Assembly: GCF_020889705.1 (NCBI RefSeq)
Contig: NZ_JACMYP010000017.1
Coordinates: 1 to 63,786 of the forward strand
Reading direction: 5' to 3'
From: Bradyrhizobium altum
GTDB taxonomy: Bacteria > Pseudomonadota > Alphaproteobacteria > Rhizobiales > Xanthobacteraceae
Length of the DNA stretch: 63,786 nucleotides
The notes under the pieces were generated by a model that saw nothing but the letters and a program-made list of their open reading frames with translations, did no database searches and was not told where the DNA came from. Within the stretch, counting starts at the first letter, position 1, and each line of letters starts with the position of its first letter. Made by a program: the position numbers and the translations under genes. Positions 17,480 through 34,143 of the stretch are shown one piece after another.

Positions 17480-17490
17480 TTGTCCGACAA
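17480..17490. promoter_or_regulatory. Operator palindrome TTGTCCGACAA, copy 1
   Basis: TTGTC-C-GACAA is a perfect odd palindrome 34 bases before the start of the binding-protein gene. The same eleven bases recur at 17591-17601. The form fits GntR/FadR-subfamily operators. Confidence 0.7.
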
Positions 17491-17590
17491 AGCTAGATTT
17501 GCTCGGTTCCGGTGTCAATTCCGGCCGACCAGGTGCGACAATCCGGCCCAGAATTGCCTATTTGACGCTACAAAGGCCTTCGCTTATCCT

Positions 17591-17601
17591 TTGTCCGACA
17601 A
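17591..17601. promoter_or_regulatory. Operator palindrome TTGTCCGACAA, copy 2
   Basis: This identical copy lies 21 bases before the GTG of the GntR gene and 111 bp from copy 1. Its position suits autorepression, and two sites could allow looping over the shared promoter region. Confidence 0.7.
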
Positions 17602-17621
17602 ACGACAATGGGGAGCCCGAG

Positions 17622-18386
17622 GTGCCCGCCACGCCGCTGTTCCGGCGCATCGATGTCGCGCCGGCCTATCAGAAGGTCGCGGACGCGATCGAACGCGAGA
17701 TCATCAACGGCCGGATCAGGCCGGGCGAGCCGATCGGCACCGAGCAGCAGCTGGTCGCGCAGTTCGGCGTCAACCGCTCGACGGTGCGCGAAGGCATTCG
17801 CGTGCTCGAGGAAGGCGGGCTGATCCGCCGCGATTCCAGCCGCCGCTTGCAGGCCTGCCTGCCGCGCTACAACAAGCTCGCCACGCGGCTGTCGCGCGCG
17901 CTGATCCTGCACGAGGTGACGTTCCGCGAATTGTTCGAGACGTCGATGACGCTGGAGGTCGCGAGCGTTGAGGGCGCGGTGGAGCGCGCGACCGAGGCGA
18001 ACATCGCCGAGCTCGCCGGCAATCTCGAACGCAGTGCTGTGGTGGTCGGCAATCCCGCCGGTCTCGCCGAGCTCGATGCGGAATTCCATGTGCTGATGGC
18101 CAAGGCCTCGCAGAACCGCGTGCTGCAGCTCGCCCGCGAGCCCGCCGCGCAGCTGTTCTTTCCGACCACCGAGATGATCGTCGGCGGTGTGCCGGAAGGC
18201 GGCGCGCGCCTGCTCGAGGCGCATCGCCACATCCTCGATGCGATCAAGCGGCGCGACAAGGCGGCCGGCGTCTTGTGGACCCGGCGGCATTTGCAGGACT
18301 GGCGGCGCGGCTTCGAGAAGATCGCCTCGCTCGATCGTTCGGTCGAGCACACCTACATGGAACACGCTTACGCCGCCCGGGAGTAG
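17622..18386 (+). CDS. GntR family (FCD/FadR-type) transcriptional regulator
   Basis: This 254-residue regulator has an N-terminal winged helix (about residues 15-80) with GTEQQLVAQFGVNRSTVREG as the GntR helix-turn-helix. The C-terminal helical FCD domain has candidate metal-binding histidines in ELDAEFHVLM and EAHRHILDAI. GTG 17622 is chosen because GGGGAG lies just upstream and the sequence before it is not family-like. FCD regulators usually sense organic acids. Twin TTGTCCGACAA operators, the divergent binding-protein gene and the following acyl-CoA synthetase gene point to local control of acid uptake and activation. Confidence 0.9.
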   Translation: MPATPLFRRIDVAPAYQKVADAIEREIINGRIRPGEPIGTEQQLVAQFGVNRSTVREGIRVLEEGGLIRRDSSRRLQACLPRYNKLATRLSRALILHEVTFRELFETSMTLEVASVEGAVERATEANIAELAGNLERSAVVVGNPAGLAELDAEFHVLMAKASQNRVLQLAREPAAQLFFPTTEMIVGGVPEGGARLLEAHRHILDAIKRRDKAAGVLWTRRHLQDWRRGFEKIASLDRSVEHTYMEHAYAARE

Positions 18387-18440
18387 GGACGGCAAGGCGA
18401 AGACGAGACAACGACAAGAAGCACATTCGGGAGGGACTTT

Positions 18441-20054
18441 ATGAGCGGAGACATCGCAGCAACCATCCAGCGCGCCCGCGAGCACAGCATCGGCGATCTG
18501 CTGCGCCGGTCGGCCAAGCGCTACCCCAACAAGACCGCGCTGATCTGCGGCGAGGTGAGCTGGACCTTCGCGGAGGTGGACGCGATCTGCAATCGGCTCG
18601 GGCGCGGCTTGCTCGGCCTTGGCGTTGCGAAGGGCGATCGTGTTGCGGTGCTGTCGCGCAACTCGCACGGCTTCGCCGCGCTGCGTTTCGCAGTGGCGCG
18701 GATCGGCGCGATCCTGGTGCCGATCAACTTCATGCTCAATCCCGACGAGATCAATTTCATCCTCGCCAACTCCGGGGCGAAGCTGCTCGCGGTCGGCCCC
18801 GATTTCGTGGAGACCGCGCACGCTGCCGCCGCCAAGGGCTCGGCGGTTGAAACCCTGATCTGGCTGCCGGGCGAAGACCCGGCCACCGCGCCCGACGGCA
18901 TCACGACGTTCGACAGTCTGCTGCACAGCGACGCGTCGGCGCCGGAGGTGTCGGTGGACAGCCGCGATCCCGCGCAGATCATCTACACCAGCGGCACGGA
19001 ATCGCTGCCGAAGGGCGCAATCCTCACCCATGAAGCCGTGATGTGGCAGTATGTCAGCTGCATCATCGACGGCGGCATGGCGACCGACGACACCGTGCTG
19101 CACGCGCTGCCGCTGTATCATTGCGCGCAGCTCGACGTCTTCCTGGGGCCCGCGATCTATCTCGGCGCCACCAGTCTCATTACCGGCAAGCCGGTGCCCG
19201 AAAATGTCCTGGCGCTGATCGCGGCCCACAAGATCAATTCGTTCTTCGCGCCGCCGACGATCTGGATCGCGATGCTGCGCTCGGGCGCGTTCGATCGCAC
19301 TGATCTCTCGACCCTGCGCAAGGGCTATTACGGCGCCTCGATCATGCCGGTCGAGGTGCTGCTCGAATTGCAGCGCCGGCTGCCCGATGTGAAGTTCTGG
19401 AATTTCTACGGCCAGACCGAGATCGCGCCGCTCGCGACCGTGCTGGCGCCGGAGCACCAGCTGCCGAAGGCCGGCTCAGCCGGCAAGCCCGCGATCAATG
19501 TCGAGACGCGGGTGGTCAGGCCGGACATGACCGACGTCCAGGTGGGCGAGGTCGGTGAGATCGTGCACCGCTCGCCGCATCTCTTGTCCGGTTACTACAA
19601 TGATCCGGTCAAGACCGCGGCGGCATTTGCCGGCGGCTGGTTTCATTCCGGCGATCTCGCGACTGTCGATGCCGACGGCTACATCACGGTCGTCGATCGC
19701 GTGAAGGACATGATCAAGAGCGGCGGCGAGAATGTCGCAAGCCGCGAGGTCGAGGAGATGATCTACCGGCTGCCTGCAGTGTCGGAGGTCGCGGTGGTCG
19801 GGCTGCCCGATCCGCGATGGATCGAGGCGGTGACCGCGATCGTGGTGGCCAAGGCGGGCGAGAGCCTCGATGCCGAGGCGGTGATCAAGCACTGCGCGGC
19901 GTCGATGGCCCATTTCAAGGTGCCGAAGCGGGTCATCTTCGTCGATGCCCTGCCGAAGAACCCGAGCGGCAAGCTGCTCAAACGCGAGCTGCGCCAGCGC
20001 TACGTCGCCGGCGCCACGCTGGATCAGGCGGTCCAGAAGAGCTTTGCCGGGTGA
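18441..20054 (+). CDS. AMP-dependent acyl-CoA synthetase/ligase
   Basis: This 537-residue ANL-superfamily ligase activates a carboxylic acid with ATP and then CoA. The P-loop is IIYTSGTESLPKGAIL (about residues 178-193); canonical TSGTTGxPKG appears here as TSGTESLPKG. Motif A5 is NFYGQTEIAP, and the hinge region is TVVDRVKDMIKSGGENVAS. The catalytic lysine lies in PKNPSGKLLKREL near the C terminus. Length and features resemble fatty-acid or aryl-acid CoA ligases. GGGAGG lies about nine bases before the ATG, 54 bases after the GntR stop, so co-transcription is likely. Substrate unassigned. Confidence 0.9.
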   Translation: MSGDIAATIQRAREHSIGDLLRRSAKRYPNKTALICGEVSWTFAEVDAICNRLGRGLLGLGVAKGDRVAVLSRNSHGFAALRFAVARIGAILVPINFMLNPDEINFILANSGAKLLAVGPDFVETAHAAAAKGSAVETLIWLPGEDPATAPDGITTFDSLLHSDASAPEVSVDSRDPAQIIYTSGTESLPKGAILTHEAVMWQYVSCIIDGGMATDDTVLHALPLYHCAQLDVFLGPAIYLGATSLITGKPVPENVLALIAAHKINSFFAPPTIWIAMLRSGAFDRTDLSTLRKGYYGASIMPVEVLLELQRRLPDVKFWNFYGQTEIAPLATVLAPEHQLPKAGSAGKPAINVETRVVRPDMTDVQVGEVGEIVHRSPHLLSGYYNDPVKTAAAFAGGWFHSGDLATVDADGYITVVDRVKDMIKSGGENVASREVEEMIYRLPAVSEVAVVGLPDPRWIEAVTAIVVAKAGESLDAEAVIKHCAASMAHFKVPKRVIFVDALPKNPSGKLLKRELRQRYVAGATLDQAVQKSFAG

Positions 20055-20386
20055 TCCACCCGGCCGCCGCGGTGGACGGCCGGGGCAACGGACCTCGTAA
20101 CCATCAGCCTAAGTCCTTGATTCGAGGGGCCCCGTTCCGGTCCGCCGCAGACGCGGCCGGGGTGGGCGCGACCCCGCCGACCTTGACCTTTGGCCGGTGT
20201 CGCAGTAGATACCCGGCACTCGCAGCCGGCCCGCTTTGATCGCGGATATCCGGCGCGGCCTAATTCCCCGAACATTCGAGCTCGTTTATCGGCTCAACCT
20301 TCCAAACGAGGGCTGGGTCCGCAAGATCGGCTGTTCGGATTCCTTGAAACGTTGCAAATCGTCCGGAGACGGACGCGGATCTCACG
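20055..20386. other. Intergenic stretch upstream of secE
   Basis: These 332 bases presumably carry the secE-nusG promoter and leader, but I cannot point to convincing -35/-10 boxes. A GGAGA about 14 bases before the secE ATG is the only ribosome-site candidate. No gene is seen. Confidence 0.5.
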
Positions 20387-20578
20387 ATGGCTTTCAGCCC
20401 GTTCAAATTCCTGCAGGAAGTGCGCTCGGAGACCGCCAAGGTCACCTGGCCGACGCGCCGCGAGACGACCATCACGACCATCATGGTGTTCGTGATGGTG
20501 GCGCTGGCCTCGATCTTCTTCTTCGCCGCGGACCAGGTCATCCGCTACCTCATCACCCTGGTACTGGGCATCCACTGA
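20387..20578 (+). CDS. secE: Preprotein translocase subunit SecE
   Basis: This 63-residue single-span protein is the short alphaproteobacterial form of SecE. The amphipathic stretch FKFLQEVRSETAKVTWPTRR is the family hallmark, followed by one membrane segment (about residues 30-52). It clamps SecY in the translocon. The TGA overlaps the first possible ATG of nusG (TGATG), which suggests translational coupling. Confidence 0.95.
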   Translation: MAFSPFKFLQEVRSETAKVTWPTRRETTITTIMVFVMVALASIFFFAADQVIRYLITLVLGIH

Positions 20579-21132
20579 TGAGCATGGGAACTCAATTGAT
20601 GGACAAGCGCTGGTACATCGTTCACGCCTATTCGAACTTCGAGAAGAAGGTCGCGGAATCGATCCGCGAGCAGGCCAAGCAGCGCGGGCTGGAAGAGCTG
20701 TTCGAGCAGGTGCTGGTGCCGACCGAGAAGGTCACCGAGGTGCGTCGCGGCCGCAAGATCGACGCCGAGCGCAAGTTCTTCCCGGGCTATGTGCTGGTGA
20801 AGATGAAGCTGACCGACGAGGCGTTCCATCTGATCAAGAACACCCCGAAGGTGACCGGCTTCCTCGGCGCGGAAAACAAGCCGATGCCGATCTCGGAATC
20901 TGAGGCGATGCGGATCCTGCACCAGGTGCAGGAGGGCGTGGAGCGTCCGAAGGCGTCGGTGTCGTTCGAAATCGGCGAGAACGTGCGCGTGGCCGACGGC
21001 CCGTTCGCCTCGTTCTCCGGCGTGGTGGAAGAAATCGACGAGGCGCGCTCGCGCGTGAAGGTCGCGGTGTCGATCTTCGGCCGTGCGACCCCCGTGGAAC
21101 TGGAATTCGGTCAGGTCGAAAAGGTGGTCTGA
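20578..21132 (+). CDS. nusG: Transcription termination/antitermination protein NusG
   Basis: This protein has 184 residues from the first ATG. The NGN domain spans about 8-120 (KRWYIVHAYSNFEKKV, then FFPGYVLVKM) and the KOW domain about 130-184 (FEIGENVRVADGPFASFSG). It binds RNA polymerase and links it to Rho or ribosomes. Three in-frame ATGs (20578, 20584, 20599) are possible. None has a strong ribosome site; 20578 overlaps the secE stop, and 20599 has GGGAA upstream, so the start is uncertain by seven residues. Confidence 0.95.
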   Translation: MSMGTQLMDKRWYIVHAYSNFEKKVAESIREQAKQRGLEELFEQVLVPTEKVTEVRRGRKIDAERKFFPGYVLVKMKLTDEAFHLIKNTPKVTGFLGAENKPMPISESEAMRILHQVQEGVERPKASVSFEIGENVRVADGPFASFSGVVEEIDEARSRVKVAVSIFGRATPVELEFGQVEKVV

Positions 21133-21262
21133 CCGGACGGCGTGGGGTATATGCCCCGCGTCAAGTGAGAGGCCGTGGGAGGGAGGAGGCGGTCGCCAGC
21201 CCCTTCAACCGAACCACGGAACCTGAAACCGCCGGCACCGTCCGGCACAACAGGAGTGATAA

Positions 21263-21691
21263 ATGGCAAAGAAAGTGACCGGATACCTGAAGCTTCAGGT
21301 CCCGGCCGGTGCGGCGAATCCTTCGCCCCCGATCGGCCCCGCGCTTGGTCAGCGCGGTCTCAACATCATGGAGTTCTGCAAGGCGTTCAACGCGCAGACC
21401 CAGAAGGAAGAGAAGAATACCCCAATCCCGGTGGTGATCACGATCTATGCCGATCGTTCGTTCACCTTCGAGATGAAGACGCCCCCGATGTCGTTCTTCC
21501 TCAAGCAGGCTGCCAAGATCCAGTCCGGCTCGAAGGCGCCGGGCCGCGACAAGGCCGGCGCGGTGACCAAGGCGCAGGTGCGCGAGATCGCCGAGAAGAA
21601 GATGAAGGACTTGAATTGCGACACCATTGAATCGGCCATGAAGATGGTCGAGGGCTCTGCCCGTTCGATGGGTCTGGAAGTTGCGGGGTAA
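21263..21691 (+). CDS. rplK: 50S ribosomal protein L11
   Basis: This 142-residue protein has the usual L11 length. The proline-rich N-terminal domain ([20 protein letters not shown], residues about 13-32) is the thiostrepton/stringent-factor side of the GTPase centre. The C-terminal rRNA-binding domain includes [15 protein letters not shown]. An AGGAG site lies seven bases before the ATG. It is followed after six bases by rplA. Confidence 0.97.
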   Translation: MAKKVTGYLKLQVPAGAANPSPPIGPALGQRGLNIMEFCKAFNAQTQKEEKNTPIPVVITIYADRSFTFEMKTPPMSFFLKQAAKIQSGSKAPGRDKAGAVTKAQVREIAEKKMKDLNCDTIESAMKMVEGSARSMGLEVAG

Positions 21692-21697
21692 CGGGCC

Positions 21698-22390
<693 letters not shown>

Positions 22391-22416
22391 GGTCTCAGGC
22401 CGTGACGAGATAGACA

Positions 22417-22453
22417 GGGGCGGGATCGGGCAACCGGTTCCGCCCTTTGTTTT
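22417..22453 (+). terminator. Probable intrinsic terminator after rplA
   Basis: GGGCGG (22418-22423) pairs with CCGCCC (22440-22445), with an inner CGG/CCG helix, and is followed by TTTGTTTT. It would separate rplKA from the dehydrogenase gene. Confidence 0.6.
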
Positions 22454-22587
22454 GCCGGAGCGTTTCGCGCGAAGTGGCTACCGGCTCGCGTAAAGAAAAC
22501 GCGCCAAAACAAGTATCCAGAGCCGGAGTCCGATTCAATCGGAGTGCAAAAGGCTCCAGGTGAAGCCTCTCGCAGGAAACAACAACA

Positions 22588-23541
22588 ATGCCCGATAAGG
22601 TCCTGGTCTATTCGCGCTTTCCCAGAAACGAGCTGGTGCGCTTCGGCGAGCGCTACGAGCTGCTGAATGCCGCGGGCAAGCGGCCGACCGAGATGTTTTC
22701 GGCGGCGGAGCTTGGCGAGATCCGGGCGCTGATCACATCGGGTGGGACGACACTTGGCGGCGAGGCGATGGACCTGCTGCCGAAGCTTGGCGCGATCATC
22801 TGCTACGGCACCGGCTATGAGGGGATCGATCTTGCCGCCGCCGCCAAGCGCGGAATTGCGGTCGGCCACAGCCCCGGCGCCAATGCCGCATCGGTTGCCG
22901 ACATCGCGGTGACGCTGATGCTGGCGGCTACGCGCCGCCTGCCGGTCGCCGACAACTATGTCCGCAGCGGCGACTGGATCGCCGCCAAGCCGTCGCCGAT
23001 GATGCGGCCGCAGGCCGGCATGCGCGGCCGCAAGGTCGGCGTGTATGGTCTCGGCGAGATCGGCCGCAAGATCGCAGCGCGGGTCGCGGCGTTCGAAACC
23101 GAGGTCGGCTACTTCAGCCGATCACGGCAGGACGTGCCGTATCAGCACTTTCCGAGCCTCGAGGCGCTCGCCGACTGGTGCAGTGTGCTGATGATCGCGG
23201 TGCGCGCCGGCGCGGACACGGTTCACGCCGTCAATGCCGACATCCTGCGCCGACTCGGCACCAGCGGGATCGTCGTCAATACCTCGCGCGGCTCCGTCAT
23301 CGACCAGAGGGCGCTGGTGGCGGCACTGACCGATGGCTCAATCGCCGGCGCCGGCCTCGACGTGTTCGCCAAGGAGCCGCACGCGCCGGACGTACTGACG
23401 GCGCTGCCGAACGTCGTGCTGTCGCCGCATATCGGCGGCCACACCCTGGAATCGCACCTGGCGATGCAGGACTGCGTGCTCGCCAATCTCGAGGCGTTCT
23501 TCGTCGGCAAGCCGCTGCCGTTTGAGGTAAGGGGCGCCTGA
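22588..23541 (+). CDS. D-isomer-specific 2-hydroxyacid dehydrogenase
   Basis: This 317-residue NAD(P)-dependent enzyme interconverts 2-keto acids and D-2-hydroxy acids. The Rossmann motif is GVYGLGEIGRKIA. The catalytic residues are visible as Arg in VVNTSRGSVID, Glu in DVFAKEPHAP and His in LSPHIGGHT. Glyoxylate/hydroxypyruvate reductase is the closest general type, but the substrate is unassigned. It sits between rplA and rplJ, an unusual place for a metabolic gene. It has its own terminator-like hairpins on both sides, so it is probably a separate transcription unit. Confidence 0.9.
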   Translation: MPDKVLVYSRFPRNELVRFGERYELLNAAGKRPTEMFSAAELGEIRALITSGGTTLGGEAMDLLPKLGAIICYGTGYEGIDLAAAAKRGIAVGHSPGANAASVADIAVTLMLAATRRLPVADNYVRSGDWIAAKPSPMMRPQAGMRGRKVGVYGLGEIGRKIAARVAAFETEVGYFSRSRQDVPYQHFPSLEALADWCSVLMIAVRAGADTVHAVNADILRRLGTSGIVVNTSRGSVIDQRALVAALTDGSIAGAGLDVFAKEPHAPDVLTALPNVVLSPHIGGHTLESHLAMQDCVLANLEAFFVGKPLPFEVRGA

Positions 23542-23548
23542 GCGGCTG

Positions 23549-23570
23549 CCGGTTCCGGCCTCGGAACCGG
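23549..23570 (+). terminator. Hairpin after the 2-hydroxyacid dehydrogenase gene
   Basis: CCGGTTCC (23549-23556) pairs perfectly with GGAACCGG (23563-23570) across a 6-base loop, eight bases after the stop. No T-run follows. Confidence 0.45.
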
Positions 23571-23608
23571 TTCCCGGCCGCAATGTGAAACTGGTCTGAA
23601 ATTTGCTC

Positions 23609-23637
23609 TTGGCAAGTAGCGCGGGACCGGTTACATA
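23609..23637 (+). promoter_or_regulatory. Candidate promoter for rplJ-rplL-rpoB-rpoC
   Basis: TTGGCA (23609-23614) and TACATA (23632-23637) are separated by 17 bases, the ideal spacing for a housekeeping sigma factor. The predicted leader would be about 480 bases long. Confidence 0.35.
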
Positions 23638-24121
23638 GCGGCTTCCGGGCGTGCTGGCACTTGCTGGCATGTCTGTGCTCGCATTCCGAAAACCTGAGGT
23701 GATAGGAGATCATTCCTTTCCGCATGCCCGCAAGGATGCTCGAAAGGAAGGAGAACCCATCGCCTCCGACGGAATGAGAGCAGAGGCCTTCAGCGTGCTG
23801 AAGTGCCTCGATCCTGTCCGAGACTGCAGGCGCCCGAGAGAACTTCGTGTTTTCAACGGCTTAATCGCATGGCCTGCATAGACGGGTGAAGACCGGATTT
23901 CGCACTCCATGTCGCGGCCTGTTCGCGGCTGGGAGGCTGATTTGGTTCGAACCTCGACAGCCCATGGCCGCAAGGCTCTGGGAGGGCAGGCTTCTAGATG
24001 TCGTCTTGCCCGGCATGTCCGAAGGGTCTTGCGCCCAGCGGATCAGGTTTAGGGCGGGACGATGGGTGCAACCCGGCGGTCCTGTCCTCGCGGAGAGGCC
24101 GCCAACCGGAAAGAGCTTGCT

Positions 24122-24640
24122 GTGGAACGAGCGGCAAAAAAAGAGGCGGTCGGACAGCTCAACGAGGCCTTCAAGGCCACGAGCGTCGCGATCGTCGCTC
24201 ACTATTCCGGCCTCACCGTGGCCCAGATGCAGAAGCTGCGCATGCAGATGAAGCAGGCGGGTGCGTCGGTGAAGGTCTCGAAGAACCGTCTCGCCAAAAT
24301 TGCTCTTGAAGGCACTGACGTCGCTGCCATCGGTTCCCTGCTGAAGGGGCCGACTGTGATCGCTACTTCGGACGATCCGGTCGCGGCGCCAAAGGTTGCC
24401 GTCGAATTCGCCAAGACGAACGAAAAGTTCGTCATTCTCGGCGGCTCGATGGGTAAAACCGTCCTGAATGTCGACAGCGTGAAGGCGCTTGCCTCACTGC
24501 CGTCGCTCGACGAACTGCGCAGCAAGATCGTGGGCCTCCTCGTGGCGCCGGCGACCAAGCTTGCTCAGCTGTCGAACGCGCCCGCGGCCAAGCTCGCACG
24601 CGTCATCCAGGCTCATGCCTCAAAGAGCGAAGCGGCCTGA
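24122..24640 (+). CDS. rplJ: 50S ribosomal protein L10
   Basis: This protein has 172 residues from GTG 24122 ([17 protein letters not shown]), which matches the L10 N terminus; the open frame upstream is not L10-like. The N-terminal domain binds 23S rRNA ([15 protein letters not shown] is diagnostic) and the C-terminal Ala/Lys-rich helix carries L7/L12 dimers. GGAAAG lies about 11 bases upstream. A long leader precedes it, consistent with autoregulation. Confidence 0.96.
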   Translation: MERAAKKEAVGQLNEAFKATSVAIVAHYSGLTVAQMQKLRMQMKQAGASVKVSKNRLAKIALEGTDVAAIGSLLKGPTVIATSDDPVAAPKVAVEFAKTNEKFVILGGSMGKTVLNVDSVKALASLPSLDELRSKIVGLLVAPATKLAQLSNAPAAKLARVIQAHASKSEAA

Positions 24641-24694
24641 CCCTTCGCTAATCTCAAAACCTGGTTCGAACCAAACGTTTAAGGAAACAGATCA

Positions 24695-25072
24695 ATGGCT
24701 GACTTGCAGAAAATCGTCGACGACCTCTCGAGCCTCACCGTGCTCGAAGCCGCCGAACTCGCCAAGCTCCTCGAAGAAAAGTGGGGCGTGTCTGCCGCTG
24801 CCGCCGTGGCGGTTGCTGGCCCGGCTGCCGGCGGTGCTGCCGCTGCTCCGGCTGAAGAGAAGACCGACTTCACCGTCGTGCTGGCTGCCGCCGGCGACAA
24901 GAAGATCGAAGTCATCAAGGAAGTCCGCGCCATCACCGGCCTGGGCCTGAAGGAAGCCAAGGACCTCGTCGAAGGCGCTCCGAAGCCCGTCAAGGAAGGC
25001 GTCAACAAGGACGAAGCCGACAAGATCAAGGCCCAGCTCGAGAAGGCTGGCGCCAAGGTCGAACTCAAGTAA
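24695..25072 (+). CDS. rplL: 50S ribosomal protein L7/L12
   Basis: This 125-residue stalk protein has an N-terminal dimerisation domain (1-32), an Ala/Gly/Pro-rich hinge (about 33-55) and a C-terminal factor-binding domain with [20 protein letters not shown] and [13 protein letters not shown]. It recruits translation GTPases. A perfect 11-bp hairpin follows nine bases after the stop and may partly terminate transcription before rpoB, a common way to make more L12 than polymerase. Confidence 0.97.
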   Translation: MADLQKIVDDLSSLTVLEAAELAKLLEEKWGVSAAAAVAVAGPAAGGAAAAPAEEKTDFTVVLAAAGDKKIEVIKEVRAITGLGLKEAKDLVEGAPKPVKEGVNKDEADKIKAQLEKAGAKVELK

Positions 25073-25513
25073 TGCGCAATCCGGGAGCGCCGCAGGGCGC
25101 TCCCGGGCCGTGCAAGCGGCGTGCGACAGGTTGTCGCGCGGCGCGCCGGACACAAAAAAGTGTGGGGATCCGTGGACTTAACCCTCGAATCTCCTTTATT
25201 GCCATCCCATATCGGGTTGGCAGCAGAAAAACACGGTAGGCGGCGGGGGCGGCAGGGCACCCGGCGGAAGCCGTTGGGAGACAGTCAGATTTCGGGCTTT
25301 TTCAGTCCGTAAAGCGGAGCGTTTGGACGAGCGGGTGCAGTGATGCGCCTCGCGCGTCGTTTTGCGTTTTGGAGGTGATGGGGCCGGGCCGGGGATTTAA
25401 TTCCTGACTTTGCGCTTCGTTCCTTTGGGACGATTCGAAATTCAACCCGGGGGCGATGGCAATCGCGTCCCGGAAGGTTCGCCCCACAAAGGCGACGAAA
25501 ATGAGAGGCCACG
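25073..25513. other. rplL-rpoB intergenic region
   Basis: Apart from the hairpin at 25081-25106 I see no gene or clear promoter in these 441 bases. A long untranslated rpoB leader is usual and may be a site of attenuation or RNA processing. Confidence 0.5.
25081..25106 (+). terminator. Attenuator-type hairpin between rplL and rpoB
   Basis: CCGGGAGCGCC (25081-25091) pairs perfectly with GGCGCTCCCGG (25096-25106) around a 4-base loop. It has no T-run, so partial termination or RNA processing is more likely than a full stop. Confidence 0.55.
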
Positions 25514-29632
<4,119 letters not shown>

Positions 29633-29645
29633 AGCGTTGATTTAC

Positions 29646-29667
29646 GCCCGGCGCGAAAGCGCCGGGC
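29646..29667 (+). terminator. Hairpin between rpoB and rpoC
   Basis: GCCCGGCGC (29646-29654) pairs perfectly with GCGCCGGGC (29659-29667) across a GAAA loop. It has no T-run, so it probably acts as a processing or stabilising element within the rpoBC transcript. Confidence 0.5.
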
Positions 29668-29759
29668 CTTCGCGCTCTGCTCGGACGTTGAGTGGGGCGC
29701 GCGTTGAATAAAAGTTTCGAATTTGCTGCCGGTGACGATCGGCACGCGAGGAGAAGACC

Positions 29760-33962
<4,203 letters not shown>

Positions 33963-33991
33963 GCATCCGCAAGACTACGGTAGTCAGCGAG

Positions 33992-34017
33992 AAGGCCGGC
34001 GTTCTGCCGGCCTTTTT
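33992..34017 (+). terminator. Intrinsic terminator after rpoC
   Basis: AAGGCCGGC (33992-34000) pairs with GCCGGCCTT (34006-34014) across a 5-base loop, and the T-tract runs to 34017. It closes the rplJL-rpoBC unit. Confidence 0.88.
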
Positions 34018-34143
34018 GTTGCTTTCTTGCCTTGCTGCGGTGCAGGGACGCAGTTTGTTCATCTTCCCTTCAGGCAAAAAAGTGCCTTTGCTAGGGTGAC
34101 TTAGACCGGCTGTTTGGCTCGTGCCGGAGACGACGGAATCGAT

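Larger units (their letters stand above)
23542..24121. other. Long leader region of rplJL-rpoBC
   Basis: These 580 non-coding bases hold a hairpin after the dehydrogenase gene (23549-23570), a promoter candidate (23609-23637) and a long untranslated stretch before rplJ. Long structured rplJ leaders bind L10-L12 for autoregulation in other bacteria; the section 24000-24120 is GC-rich and foldable, but I cannot define the exact motif by eye. Confidence 0.5.

Noticed and set aside
15458..17971. Plus-strand frame of 837 codons spanning tRNA-Trp and the binding-protein gene
   Set aside because: It crosses a tRNA and two well-supported genes on the other strand; it is a shadow.
21159..21225. Possible L1-binding autoregulatory site before rplK
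   Set aside because: A short CCGTGG/CCACGG pairing is present, but the loop is long and I could not match the known L1 target, so it is not listed as a feature.
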